Shown: positions 19,661 to 32,059, numbered from the stretch's first letter. The stretch: 64,000 bases of DNA from Ipomoea triloba (GCF_003576645.1 NC_044920.1:17418157-17482156), one strand, 5' to 3'. Notes: generated by a model not told the origin, from the letters alone. Translations and numbers: made by a program.

Positions 19661-22600
19661 TCCTTGAGGTCCTCGGCGTCCACCTATACTGGCTCGGTCA
19701 CGCTTCGCATTGGTGACGGATCATGTTTGCCTATTGTTAGTGTGGGTTCTACTTCGGTAGGCACTCCGTCTGGGTTATTTACGTTAAATGATATTCTGCA
19801 TGTCCCTGGTCTTTCGTCGTCATTATTATCTGTTCAACGGTTTGCGAGAGATAATAATGTATTTTTTGAATTCCACTCTTCCTGTTTCTTTGTGAAGGAT
19901 GTTTCGACCAGGGAAACAATTTTTAGAGGTGGTACGTCGGGGGGATTGTATTGGTTGCCTGTTTCTCGAGTTGGTCCTGCTGCGTTTGTTGTTGCTCGTG
20001 CGTCTCCAGCTGTGTGGCACAATAGGCTTGGTCATCCTCATCTGCGGGTCTTGCGTCAAGTTTTAAAATCTTTTCATGTTAGTTCGTTTAAATCTACAGA
20101 ATTGTCGAATATTTGTTCTCTTTGTCAGTTAGGAAAGTCATCACGTTTTCCCATACCACGTGTTGACCAGTCTAGTTCGCATGTCTTAGAGTTAATTTAC
20201 ACAGACATTTAGGGCCTTGCGCCTTTATTATCTTCAAATGGTTTTCGTTACTTTGTTCTGTTTGTGGATGATTTTACGCGTTATGTTTGGTTCTACCCTA
20301 TGCGTGCCAAGACTGATTTATATAGTATTTTTGATCGTTTTCGTTTAATGGTTGAGCGTTCCTTTTCTCGTAAAATTGTCTCTATCCAATCTGTTTTAGT
20401 GGGAGAATATAACAAGCTTCATACCACTTTGTTGTGTCTCGGTATTCGTCACAGGCAGTCTTGTGCGTATATGCATGAGCAGAATGGTAGGGTAGAATGT
20501 AGGCACTGGCACATTGTCGAAACTGGGTTAGCCTTAATGGCCCAAGCGTCGGTTCCCTCTCATTTTTGGGACTACACTTTTGTGGCTGCTGTGTACTTGA
20601 TCAATAAGTTACCCACTCGTGTCTTGAATAATCGGTCTCCACATTTTTGTCTTCACCGCTCTCCTCCTTCTTATTCATTTTTGCGGGTATTCGGCTGTCT
20701 TTGCTTTCCGTTGTTACAGCCTTACAATCGTAACAAATTACAGTTTCGCTCTTCTCCGTGTGTGTTTTTAGGTTATCCTGAGTCGTATCATCGCTATCGT
20801 TGTTTAGATCTTCATACTAACAAGGTATTTATCTGTCGTCATGTTCGGTTTGATAAAACCCTTTTTTCTTTTGCTGCTTCTCCTACTTCTGTGCAGGTTG
20901 ATCCCCATCTCACTTCTGATTCACTGCCATGGGGTGTTGCTTCGGTTTTGGTGCCTCCCGATGGCTCGCCTACTGTGGAGTCTGTGCAGGAGTTGTATGC
21001 TGAGAGTAGCATGGTGCCGGTTTTGGGTTCTGTTTCCAGTGAGCACACGGTGACTCAGACCTCGCGACAGCCCACTCGGACTGGTCGTGCTCGGCGTGCT
21101 AATCCGCCTCCATCGTGGTCGCACGGGATGGCTCTTCGTAGTATGGGACCAGTTCAGCACGTTGCCTTGATGTCTACGGCACCTCCTCCTGAGCCCACCT
21201 GTTACTCTCAGGCTGTGAAGCATCCCGAGTGGCGAGAGGCCATGGACTTGGAGTTTAACGCATTGTTGCACAACAATACATGGCGGCTAGTTCCGTTTAC
21301 CTCAGGTATGAATGTTGTCGGTTGTAAATAGGTTTTTTGGACCAAGCGGAAAGCCAATGGGACTATTGAACATCATAAAGCCCGGCTTGTTGCTAAGGGT
21401 TTTAACCAGGTTGCCGGGAAGGATTTTTTCGAGACTTTCAGTCCTGTGGTCAAGCCGACGACTGTGTGTCTCCTTCTGTCTCTAGCAGTCTCTCGGTGCT
21501 GGACTATTCGCCAGCTCGACGTCCACAATGCGTTTCTGAATGGCACTCTGACTTAAACGGTTTACATGCGCCAACCGCCAAGTTATGAAGACAAGTCCAT
21601 GCCTACACATGTCTGTTTGCTCCAGAGGTCGCTGTATGGTTTGAAGTAGGCCCCTCGTGCTTGGTTAACGCGGCTACATGATTTTCTATTTTCTGTTGGT
21701 TTTACATCCTCCAAGACTGATGTCTCTTTGTTCATATATTCCTATGCCGCAGTTCAGGTTTATTTGTTGGTCTACGTTGATGACATCCTGGTCATGGGTT
21801 CTGATTCGGTTCAGGTGTCTGCGTTGATTGCTAAGATGACGCAAGAGTTTAAGATCCGTGATATGGGTTTTTCGACATTCTTCCTTGGGATTGAGACGGT
21901 ACAGTTGTTTGATGGCTTGCTTCTTTCTCAACAGCGGTACATGAAGGACATTCTCAAGCGTGCTGGCATGGTTGATTGTAAGCCTGTGGCAACTCCTGTT
22001 TCATTGACCTGGGAGGATACTTCTACGGTTCCGTATGCTGATCCCACTCAATATCGGAGTTTCGTAGGGGCTCTTCAATATCTTACGATTACTCGCCCGG
22101 ATTTATCTTTTGCAGTGAATCTCCTCTGTCAGCGCATGCATGCTCCATCTACGGCTGATTGGTGTTTGTTGAAGCGAGTTTTGCGGTACATTAATGGCAC
22201 TCTGCATTTTGGTCTTCGTATTCGCCAGTCTGTGTCTTCAGACATCCATGCTTTCTCTGACTCGGATTTGGCTGGTGACCCTGCTGATCATAAGTCCACG
22301 AGTGGCTTTGCTGTCTTCTTGGGTGGTAATTTGGTGTCTTGGATGTGCCGGAAGCAGCGTACTGTCGCTCGTTCGTCTACCGAGGCTGAGTACAAGGCTC
22401 TGGCTGATGTGTCTGCAGAGGTAACATGGTTGGTTTCACTATTGAAGGAGATTGGTTTACCGGTGGTTTCTGCACCGACACTATGGTGTGATAACTTGGG
22501 GGCTACCTACCTGTGCGCGAATCCTGTGTTTCATGCCCGAACGAAGCACGTGGAAATTGACTACCACTTCGTTCGTGACAAGGTGGCTAAGGGCGAGTTG

Positions 22601-22723
22601 CACGTTCGTTTTATCTCCACGAAGGATCAATTGGCTGATTTATTTACTAAACCACTTGTTAGTTCTCGATTTACCTTTTTGCGTGACAAGCTCAATGTTG
22701 TAGCTAGTCAACCTTGTGCTTGA
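19605..22723 (+). pseudogene. Copia-2 pol (several in-frame stops)
   Basis: The domain order is protease (DTGATNHAT), GAG-pre-integrase (NRLGHPHLRVLRQ...CSLCQLGK), integrase, reverse transcriptase (RLVAKGF, then YVDD near 21775) and RNase H (SDSDLAGD, then ARTKHVEIDYHF). It stays in one frame from 19664 to TGA 22721-22723, interrupted by TAG 20210-20212, TAG 21329-21331, TAA 21554-21556 and TAG 21647-21649. The integrase DQG-like motif is altered (SVLVGEYN), so a catalytic residue is lost. At three stops the conserved family residue is Trp or Gln, which fits G-to-A or C-to-T decay. Confidence 0.86.
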
Positions 22724-22730
22724 GGGGGAG
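22722..22730 (+). other. Polypurine tract of Copia-2
   Basis: GAGGGGGAG lies immediately before the TG start of the 3' LTR and overlaps the pol stop codon. Confidence 0.82.
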
Positions 22731-22840
22731 TGTTAGGACTCTAGTATTTGTGTTACACTAGATCTAGTAGTCTATCCCTCTATATTATTTCCGTTCAGTC
22801 TTTTTGTTAATGTTACATCAGATATTTTCCTATCCTCATC
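22731..22840 (+). repeat. 3' LTR of Copia-2 (110 bp)
   Basis: Near-identical to 18425-18533 and followed by the target duplication GGGAA. Confidence 0.85.
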
Positions 22841-23249
22841 GGGAACAATTACAAATTAAGAATAACAATAACGTATGAACTAATACGATAACCCAAATAG
22901 TCAACTAAATATAGGTTGGATTTATTGTGAACTAGCTAGGGTGCATGTTGATTTATGCCCTCAACACATTTCTAATTTTGCTCCTTAATATGGAGTATTT
23001 TTTTCTCTTCTTCGTTTTAGACAAATAAAATTAACATATAAAAATATATTCACTATAAAATTTTAATTGAGATCTTTTAAATAATATACATATTGAAAAA
23101 ATTTTAATTCTTCTTTTAAAAAAATAAATATATTGGTACATAAAGTCATTACTGTAATATTTATGTACATTAAGTTTTCTTTTTATGAACAAATAAAATG
23201 AAAATTATGAACCTACAATAGAGTGAATAAACATACATATAATATAATA

Positions 23250-23845
23250 TACCCGCAGTTTAGTATTTATATACATTAAGATTTAGGTTTATAATTATAT
23301 AGAACAAATATTATAAACATAGTACAAGATGAATGTTATTAAACATGATGCACGTGTAATGTAAGTTTACGTACATTAAGCTTTATTTTTATGATCATAC
23401 AGAACTAATTTTACGAACTTTATACAGAGTGAATTAAAATACTTATGATATACATTTTTTTTATATGTTATGAACCCGATACAAAGACAATTAAAATACT
23501 TATGATATTTTTTTATGATGTACATTTAGTTTAGTGTTTATGTACATTAATGTTTAGATTTCTGATAATATAGAACAAATATTATGAACATATATAGTAT
23601 ATGATGAATGCTATTAAACATGATGCGTCCGCACTGTAATGTTTATGTAAATTAAGCTTTATCTTTATGAATGTATAAAAAGAACGTTATAGACTAATTA
23701 TAGAGTAAATGGAAATACATATGATATACATTTAGTTTAGTGTTTATGTATATTAAGATTTAAGCTTATAAATATATACTCCGTATAAAACAAATATTAT
23801 GAACATAATATAAAACAATGTTATTAAACATTATGCACTAGTTTA
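23250..23845. repeat. Imperfect tandem repeat array (3 or more units)
   Basis: Units starting near 23250, 23525 and 23727 each run from a GTTTAGTNTTTATGTA-like string through ACATTAAG, AGAACAAATATTATGAACAT and ATTAAACATGATGC. Unit lengths differ (about 275 and 200 bases) and divergence is high, so this is old. Partial units extend to the left. Confidence 0.6.
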
Positions 23846-23974
23846 CACTTATTAAAAAATGACATCATTAGGTCCACCATGCAAAGTGGGCCTAGTTGGT
23901 TCACAATATAATTTGTCGAGATTCTACCCAAAAAAAAAACTATCATCCCCATATGTTACCTATCATCATAAATT

Positions 23975-24152
23975 ATTGTGTGGACCATGAATATAAGGCA
24001 TTTTTAAGGTACATTATTTTATAGTATTTATAAAATAATATACTTTCAGTACTTAAATAATGTACTCTAAAATAATGTACTTTATGTACAAAAGTAATGT
24101 ACTTTTTATTTATGGTTCACACAGCTGTGTAGACCACGGTCCATGTAATAAT
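23975..24152. mobile_element. MITE-like unit with GTGTGGACCATGAATA end
   Basis: It begins TTGTGTGGACCATGAATA, passes through repeated AATGTACTTT strings, and ends in an inverted relative (TTATTTATGGTTCACACAGC...GGTCCATG). The same family is found inverted at about 32258-32690. No clean target duplication is seen. Confidence 0.5.
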
Positions 24153-24195
24153 GATTGATGGTATTTGCAGTTGATCTTTAGTTTTTTTGATTCAA

Positions 24196-24275
24196 CAGAC
24201 ACCTCCACTAAAGCTCGAATCCACTCCCTTCCACATGGGAGTGTAAACCGGGTGTCACTAGACCACAAGATCTTT
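24196..24275 (-). mobile_element. SINE-like fragment
   Basis: On the minus strand, GTGGTCTAGTGACACC resembles a tRNA A box and GGATTCGAGC a B box about 45 bases later. A related fragment is at 30735-30815. Too short and diverged to define ends. Confidence 0.4.
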
Positions 24276-24682
24276 GGCCCATATCAACAATATGTATATG
24301 TACACATACACAGTTACACAATAATATTAATATAAAAAATATATGGTGCGATTGTTGAATCAGTAATTATTATATTAAAAGTTGAATTTAATGAGTTACA
24401 CAACAAGAGTGAAACGTATACATTAAAACCGGACCTATAGGCTATAGGGATGGAATAATAATGAGTAGTTACAAAGTGAATGTGATTGGAATGAGTTACA
24501 CGTGTTAGACAATTAGTTGTCAACTTATCGTCCGGATTATTTTGACAAAGTGATTGTATTAGCCAAGTTTAAAAAAATATTTGATAAATTAGTTTTTATT
24601 TTAAAGGATACAAATATATTATTTTATTTATTGAAATTTTAGTTATAGTTATAAATTTTAAAATAAGTTTACTTTAAATAAT

Positions 24683-24719
<37 letters not shown>

Positions 24720-26056
24720 AATTGTTATTGTTGTTGTTGGTGTTGCGACTTTAACTATTATTGTTATTTATTATTTTGACTAATTTTGTGTGTTTATTAA
24801 ATAAAAATAATTCAATATTAAAGATGTAAATTTGTATATAAAAATAGAATAAACATCAACACCACAATAGTCAAGTAAATTAGACTTTAAAAAGAAAATA
24901 CAATCAACTGATACAAAAATGGTATTCCAAGTAACATTTTCATTTTAATTGGCATCAATAAGGTAAGTTACAAAGTTGTTTAATTACTAAACACTCATTT
25001 TATTGGGTTGACCAAGTCATATAGCTAAAGTTGGTCAAATAAGTGAAAAAGTCGGCCCGATAAGTTGTTTACCAAACACCTTATACGTGTTGTATTGAAT
25101 GAGAAAGATTGATTTGAATTGACTTCGATAATGAGTGTGCATAGCTGAATGTGTTAGCGTATAGTTGATTATATTATATGTTTTAACCAATTGGTAACAT
25201 TAGTGGTTTGTAGAGAAATGTTGAATAATTAATTGTGTATGGTTAGCGAGTAACATGTAAAATAACTTTAAAGGACATGAATCTATTATTTTATTTATTG
25301 AATTATAATTAAATTATTTTTAATTTTAGATACAAATTTTAAAATAAGTTAGTTGTTGCTATAGTAGTTGTTATTATTATTATTATTGTTGTTGTTGTTG
25401 TTGTTATTTATTATTTTAATTTTTTTGTTTTCAATAATAATTATTATTATAATTATAATCATATTTCACTGCTGGAAATCATCAAAATTCCGACCACCAA
25501 AAAAACTGGTCGCAAAAAGTGATTTTTTTTTGCATTTTACGTCAAGCCATTAACTATGCGTCCGGAGGGATTAGCGACCATCGTTGTGGTCAGAATTTCC
25601 GACCACAATTAAAGGTTTGGTCGGAAAGTTTTCTTTATTATTATTTTAAAACTTTATCTTTTGTTTCCGACCACTAAAGGTGGTCGGAAATGCCTTTATA
25701 TATATTCTTTTAGTGGTCGGAAATGCCTTTATATATATTCACCGGACAAACTTTCTGTCCAGTTTCCATAGTTTTCTTCTTCTTTCTTTTTTCTTTACCT
25801 CTTTCTACAGATTTCTTCGTTTCTGCAGGTAATTTTTTACTAATCTACTCACAATAGTGTAGAAATCAAGCAAAGTATGCATATATATATACTTAGAACT
25901 TCATCTATGTCATTTTTTAGATCTAGATTGAACTAACTTTTTTTTTTTTTTTTGCAGGGCATTTTTACTATTGTGTTGAAATCAAGCTAAGGTATGCGTA
26001 TATATTTTTAGAATTTCTATTTATGTAACTTTTTTTTGTAGATCTAACTTTAATTT

Positions 26057-26066
<10 letters not shown>

Positions 26067-26130
<64 letters not shown>
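26067..26130. repeat. (TG)n microsatellite
   Basis: About 32 TG units, preceded by a short TA run, in the 5' region of the CACTA gene. Confidence 0.97.
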
Positions 26131-26136
<6 letters not shown>

Positions 26137-26308
26137 TTATTTATATGTGTGTTTAAAATTATTTGTATATTTATGACTTTTAAACCTTGGATTTTATATG
26201 TTGTCTATTTATTAGTATGTCGATATATAATTATTTATATTATTTATATTATTTGTAATATATTTATATATGTTGTGTTTGTATTGTATATTATTTTGCA
26301 GTTATTAC

Positions 26309-26989
26309 ATGGCTAATATACCTGAACATAGAAAATGGATGTATAATCGATTGTTACCAGGAAGAAGGGGGTACACTGATGAGTTTTTAATGGGTGTTGA
26401 GGAATTTGTAAATTATGCAAGCACACTTCCTGTATACATGGATTCAATGAAAATTAGGTGTCCATGTAGTAAGTGCAAGAATAGAGTACACTTGTCTGCA
26501 GATGATGTTCGTGTTCATTTGTATAAGAAGGGTTTTGAACTGAATTACTGGGTTTGGACATGTCACGGTGAGCTTGCCCCCTCAATACAACTACATATGA
26601 ACGAGGGCCCTAGTGAAAACAATCGGTATGAACAAATGGTTTTTGATGTATCTGGTCCATCATTTTTTTCATTACATGTCGAAAATGACCAAGACGAAGA
26701 ACCACATAGTAGTGCAAGAAACTTCTATGATTTGTTAAATGCTGCGAGACAACCTTTTTCAATGAATGTTGGTGAAGAAACAGAGTTGGCATATACATTG
26801 ATGATGATGAATATCAAGACAACTTATAATATTCCGCAGGTAGCAATGGATCAGATATTTCAGTATAATAACCGAATGATGGGTCCCGATAATCGAGTAC
26901 CTACCAGGTATTATGATGCAAAAATATTACTTACAAAGCTTGGTCTTGGACATGAGAAGATTGATTGTTGTGTAAACAGTTGTTATTGA
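26309..26989 (+). pseudogene. CACTA TnpD-like transposase, N-terminal part
   Basis: The start is ATG 26309, seven bases after a splice-acceptor-like TTTTGCAG. Residues ~8-80 form the transposase-associated domain: RKWMYNR, a Cys-rich RCPCSKCKN, then VHLYKKGF and YWVWTCHGE. Residues ~140-225 match the lead-in to the En/Spm transposase core (NFYDLLNAA, RYYDAKILLTKLGLG, KIDCCVN). The frame ends at 26989 before any of the catalytic Transposase_21 core, so the enzyme is truncated. Upstream, AG...GT-bounded blocks near 25960-25991 suggest non-coding 5' exons. Confidence 0.82.
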
Positions 26990-29067
26990 ATGCGTTACTA
27001 AAATATTCCCCGATGCTATGAAATCATACAAAGACGCTCCTAGACATATGAAGGACGTATGGTTTAATGAATTTAGGGTAATTTATTTTACTTTATAATT
27101 GCTATTAGTAAATTACTTTATAATTGCTATAGGGAACTCCTAATATTTCTTTACTAATTACAATTTAACTTCATTTAATTTTATGAAAGAAATCGTATAA
27201 GTGGAACCTTGAAGATGAGGCAACTATTCAGAGTTTATTTCACAAAAAGGCTGCAAGAAGATTGTCTGACACGTTGAGGCAGGTTCGCATAAGCTTGGAG
27301 AAAGGTGATGCACAACCAAAATGGATGACTGATCAGGTCTTGGCTCAATACCGCAACATTTGGAATACGGAGGAATTTAGGAAGACTGCTGAGAAGAATA
27401 AAAGAAATAGGAATTCGGACTGCGGGGGATTGGGACCATCGTTGCACACTGCAGGTTTAATCCCTATTACTGAGCATAGGAGAAGATTGGTAAGTCATTT
27501 ACTACTAGTTAAATACAGTTTATAGTTAAACAACTACATTAATATTTGCTTTATTATTCTTGGATAGAAAGAAAAACTTGGAGAAGAGCCTTCGCATGCA
27601 GCGTTATTCCAAGCAACACACAAATGCAAAAAGACAGGTGACGTTGTTTGCAAAAAGGCTCAACAAGTAATGGTAAGATACGAAAATATTCTTAGCATTA
27701 AAAGTGTAGGCCTAGTGAATACAAGTTTGCTATAATGTTTTTGTTGGCATGCTAGCACTATTTTTTCTACTTTAAATGTTTTTGTTGAATACAAGTATTT
27801 GTTCTTATAATTGAAAGATAATTTCATGAGTCATTATAGCATTAAAAATGCAGCAAGAGTAGAACTATTTACTAGCAAACTGTTTAGTTTCAATATCACC
27901 AATTGTTTGCATTCATACTAAAATAATAACTGTAATGTGTCTATATATATGTATGTTAGTGTGTACTGAAGGCAGTAAGTGTGTACTTCAGAATGTAAGG
28001 GAGAAGGCCATAAGTGTGATGCAGTAAGTGTGTACTGCATATATAGATACTGATTTCTTCTCTCTCTCTCTCATATATAGATGCAGTGTGTACTGCATAT
28101 ATTCTCTCTCTCTTTCTCTTCAATAATCAACAATACTAATTTCTTTTCTTCTTTTTTTTTTAATTTAGTTATATATAGATAATTAGATATATATAGTCAG
28201 ATTTGAAAAATAAGAAATAAAAATCTGTTTTAGCTTGTACTTTCTGCAGTATGTAGGTGTATACAGTTTGACTAGATACTCCTCATTCATATGAGAAAAA
28301 TCTTTATATTTATATGTTGGAAAAATCAAGTCTAATTTTGTATTTGAGAATATCAGTTTTACTTTTAATAATTACATTTTTGCAGAAAGTGTGATGCAGT
28401 AAGTGTGTATTGCATAGTTAGTACTGTTGTTAGTCTGTGTACTGAAGGCAGTAAGTGTCTACCGCAACCACACTTTAGAAGAAAATAAGAAATATGAGGC
28501 AGTGTGTGTGTGAAGTAATAAAATACAATAGAGTGTTGTTTTTGTTCTATTTTTTTGAGTCTATGCTTATTAGATTTTGAGCAGTATATCTTTATATGTG
28601 AAGTAGTAAATGTTTTTTTGAGCAGTGTGTTTATGCTTATTAGATTTTGAGATGATAAAATGATTGTGTTTGGTACATATTGTTCAACGTAGGAGGTTGC
28701 AATTCAAAAACAACAAACTCAACCTGAGCTTGGAGACTCAAATGCATGGTACGAGGCAGCCGGTGGCATCAAGAAAGGAGGGTATGTTTTTGGATTCGGT
28801 TCAGATACCCCACACTACTTCCCTGACGCTGTGAGCCAAAAGAATTCAAAATCCGGACAATCATCCTCCCATGTAGCTTGTGATGAAAAAATTGATAAAT
28901 TAAACAACAAAATAGAATGACTGAAATCTGAACTTATGGCAATTCGTGCTGCAAATCAACAATGTTCCCACTCCACTAATCTAGCCGGTAGCCATGAAAG
29001 TAGTGGTGTTGGGTTAGATGATTTTGAATTCAATGATGGTATGCAATCACCTATGCAAGAGCAATAG
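26982..29067 (+). pseudogene. CACTA TnpA-like protein (Ptta/En/Spm, Transposase_24 type), spliced
   Basis: Four blocks stay in phase if spliced at GT/AG sites: 26982-27077, 27190-27489, 27568-27672 and 28693-29067. They encode KIFPDAMKSYKD, KWNLEDEATIQSLFHKKAA, QYRNIWNTEEFRKTAEKNKRN, GLGPSLHTAG and FQATHKCKKTGD, which resemble the plant Ptta/En/Spm family, a DNA-binding partner of the main transposase. A Leu/Lys-rich coiled-coil segment precedes the end. There is one in-frame TGA (28918-28920), likely from CGA. The first block is in a different frame from the TnpD part just upstream, and it lacks its own start. It is probably a deletion derivative. Confidence 0.72.
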
Positions 29068-29288
29068 ATCCAAGCTAGATTCCAACTTTTTTGTGATGTA
29101 GGCAGCATTTTGATTGTATATTAGCATCTTAGAATTGCTAGTTAGTTTTTGGAAAGTGGCATGGATATTACAATTGCAATGTGTAACTAAACTTGCTATT
29201 GAAATCTATAATTTTTGTGTTATGAAATTACTAGTTTTAAAATTGTTACAGCAGTGGATAATTGGTAGGAAAGCAGCTGTAGAAATTT

Positions 29289-29295
<7 letters not shown>

Positions 29296-29322
<27 letters not shown>
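29296..29322 (+). repeat. A27 homopolymer
   Basis: A run of 27 A just before the right subterminal repeats of the CACTA element. It may mark an inserted retroposed tail, or simply slippage. Confidence 0.9.
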
Positions 29323-29974
29323 CTTATTAATTTCCGACCACCAGGTGGTCGGAAATATGGACCAAGAACCAACCCTGGATCCGAATTCTCCGACCACCGG
29401 TAGTCGGAAATTACGACCACTAGGTGGTCGGACAAGTTCGATACGTCCAATTGATCGGTTCGCCGTAATTTCCGACAACTCTAAAAAAGTGGTCGCTAGG
29501 TCCGACCACTACCGTAAGTGGTCGGAAATAGCGACGAGCCTTTTCCGTATACCAAAATTGGCCGGAAAAGGGTTTCCGACCGGATTTAGGCCATTTCCGA
29601 CCACTTTCGGGTGGTCGGAATTTTACTGATTTCCAGCAGTGTTTAAACAATAAAATAAGAACAAAAATTAAATTACATATATATCACAATAACCAACAAT
29701 TATTAATGATTACTTTCAAAAAATATGATCCGCTAATATGAAGAAAAAAAATAAACCTTTTTTTTTAAAATCAAATACATACTTTAATTTTTTAATCAAA
29801 TCAAAACATTAAAAATAATCAAATAAATCAAAACTTGTTAATAAGTTATTTACCAAAAAAACCCTCAATATAACAGTGTGCAAGTTTGGCGGTGTCCAGC
29901 AGCAGTGAGGTTTCAATTAATTTATAATTTATCTTTGTTTTTTTTTTTAATACTATTAAACTCTGTTTCAATGT

Positions 29975-30060
29975 GTATCCTGAGAATTGAATTTGTGACC
30001 TCTCACTTGAGAGGACCACAACTGTGCCGCTTGACCATAAGGCCTTAGGCATTTGTCTTT
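29975..30060 (-). mobile_element. SINE-like fragment
   Basis: On the minus strand, TATGGTCAAGCGGCACAG resembles an A box and GAGGTCACAAATTCAATTC a degraded B box with tRNA-like spacing. The ends are undefined. Confidence 0.45.
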
Positions 30061-30734
30061 GTCTTTGTTTTTTTGAAAACATAATTTGTCTTTGTTAGTT
30101 GACCAAAAAGGTACAGTGTGGGCGAGGAGTACTTCACCCGTGACCTTCCATTAATCACCATCAATAATTGCTTTGCCATCTCTTCCTCCTTAGAAATGGC
30201 TTCCAACTGGCTTGGAGCCTTGGACATTTACTATACAATTTTAAATTTTATTCCTTATTTCTTTTTGCAATAATTACTCCATCACTCAATCTCTCATTCT
30301 CTCTATTCAATGTTACACTATTCATTCATTAAATAAACCCTTTCTTGCCCAACACAACTTTGTGCTCAGATGACACCTTTGTGGCTCTCCATAAAGAAAT
30401 ATCACAGGATTGAACTCCGGTGGAGGGGATTGACTATTTGCGCAACAACAAATAGAGAAATTCCTTCCATCTCATTTATGTGTCTAGTTCGATAAAAAAA
30501 AAAACTCATTTATTTTGTACTTACTTTTTTATTATTTTTAAATTTAATTCTTATTTGTAATATTCCTTCCATCTCATTTATGTGTCTGGTTCGACTAATG
30601 AGACTTGACTGAAGTTATTTTTAATTTAATTTTTCATAATGTTAAGTTTAGTATTATTATATAAAATTTCTGTATTTAGAAATTACGTTAAAAACACTAT
30701 TAAACGTAAACAAACAAATTTTAAAATAATTAAA

Positions 30735-30815
30735 TATTCTAAAGACCTTGTGGTCTAGTGGCACCCGGTGTCCCGGTTAACACTCTCACATGGATGATGG
30801 GAGTGGTTAAAAGGT
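30735..30815 (+). mobile_element. SINE-like fragment
   Basis: CTTGTGGTCTAGTGGCACCC matches the A-box side of the fragment at 24196-24275 in opposite orientation. The B-box side is decayed. Confidence 0.4.
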
Positions 30816-31601
30816 AAATGAGACAGATTCTAAAGAAAATAAGTAAATTAATTTGACCAAAAAAATAATAAAAATAATAAATAGGATAGGTAAATGAGAC
30901 AGATAGAGTAATGCTTTAAATATAGTTTCTAAGTATGTAAAGGTTATATATTAATACTAAACTTAATATATATATAAATTAAATTTTAAATAACTTTAGT
31001 AAAATTTTATTATCTGAACTAAACACATAAAATGTGACTCATAGAGTAATTATTACAGTAATTGTTAAAGGATACAATTATACAAATTAAATTCATCTGT
31101 TTTATTTATTTTTTTTTTAATAAAGTATAGAACACATAAATGATCCATCAAGATAACCGTACCATAATATGATTTAACTATTAAACGGAAACAAAAAATA
31201 TCTAAATTCATGAAGTTTGGTGTACAGCTAAGACAATTATTTCTTCCTTAATTACCTAATTTTTAATTGTAGACGGAATTTGATTTAATTTTACTGTAAT
31301 GATTTTGGTGTTAGTGATTTCTTAAGCTGCGTTTGATTCAGGATTATTAAGATTACCTAGGTAATATTTTACTTTATTTAGTTCTTACGAGATTACCTTG
31401 CTAATCTTATATTATCTTAAAGAATCATTTGGTTTATGAAATGTTATATTACCTTAGGTAATATTATTACATCTTGAAAGGTAATGTGAGCTATTAGTTT
31501 GGACTGAATTTTATGAATATAATATTACCTTTTTGACTAAGGATTATTTTTTAAGTTATACGAATCAATTTATTGTAATGTCCTCAATAAATAAGTAAAT
31601 T

Positions 31602-31648
31602 AACACACACACGCACGCACGCGTACACACACACACACATATATATAT
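31602..31648. repeat. Compound CA/CG/TA microsatellite
   Basis: ACAC, GCAC and TATA runs directly before GGGCACGC, the start of a microsatellite-flanked repeat. Confidence 0.85.
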
Positions 31649-31990
31649 GGGCACGCGCCGCACGCAGGAGAAAACTAGGAACTAATCCGAGCCGTCCATC
31701 TAAAAGGATCAACATATTAGATTTAATTTTAAAAAATTTGGTGAAATTTTTGTAAATAACTCGAATTTTGAGTACAAGTAACATGTGTTAACAGTGCAAG
31801 TAATAGGCACAAGTGTCCAAGTAAAATGTGCAAGTAAAATCACTTAAAAGTGCGTGTTACCATTTACACTCAATAGTGCAAGTAATTTACCTTTTCATGG
31901 AGCATTTAATGATATTGTTTGGTCTCACTCCCTAGGTGAGAACTTGTGGTCTACTCTGGGCCATTGAATTAGACAATTCACGGTTCTCAT
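31649..31990. mobile_element. TA-flanked repeat related to 57485-58140
   Basis: It begins GGGCACGC after a TA run and shares an ordered series of strings (TTTTTGTAAATAACTC, GTGCAAGTAA, AGTGCAAGTAATTTACC) with the element at 57485-58140. The right end is uncertain. Confidence 0.5.
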
Positions 31991-32059
31991 CAAATCATCG
32001 TAATATACAAACTAGCATTGATTAAAGGACAAATTAATAAGGTAGAAGGGTACGCCAAT

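Larger units (their letters stand above)
18425..22840 (+). mobile_element. Small decayed Ty1/copia element (Copia-2, Ale/Retrofit-like)
   Basis: A 4416-bp element flanked by the 5-bp duplication GGGAA (18420-18424 and 22841-22845), with ~110-bp LTRs and all copia domains in order. The LTRs differ at roughly 8 of 110 positions plus an indel, so the insertion is old. The short LTRs, compact size and gag motif LTPRNYLFWRTQM suggest the Ale/Retrofit lineage, by resemblance only. Confidence 0.88.
22846..25463. other. AT-rich spacer with diverged repeats and microsatellites
   Basis: I see no gene here. Contents: an imperfect tandem array (about 23250-23845), a MITE-like unit (about 23975-24150), a SINE-like fragment (about 24196-24275), and microsatellites of ATT (24688-24717) and TTA/TTG (about 25365-25405). 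Confidence 0.7.
25467..29641 (+). mobile_element. CACTA (En/Spm) DNA transposon
   Basis: The ends are inverted repeats of about 31 bases: CACTGCTGGAAATCA at the left and its complement at the right, agreeing at all but two positions. The 3-bp duplication TTT flanks it (25464-25466, 29642-29644). Both subterminal regions (25467-25740 and 29330-29641) are packed with direct and inverted TGGTCGGAA motifs, the usual transposase-binding arrangement in this superfamily. The 4175-bp length is short for an autonomous CACTA, and the transposase gene is incomplete. Confidence 0.93.
29645..31600. other. AT-rich spacer
   Basis: I see no gene. It contains two SINE-like fragments (29975-30060, 30735-30815) and a diverged duplication of ATTCCTTCCATCTCATTTATG (about 30458 and 30560). 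Confidence 0.65.

Noticed and set aside
30735..30815. tRNA gene
   Set aside because: Box A/B-like strings are present, but no cloverleaf or anticodon arm can be drawn; SINE-like remnant instead.
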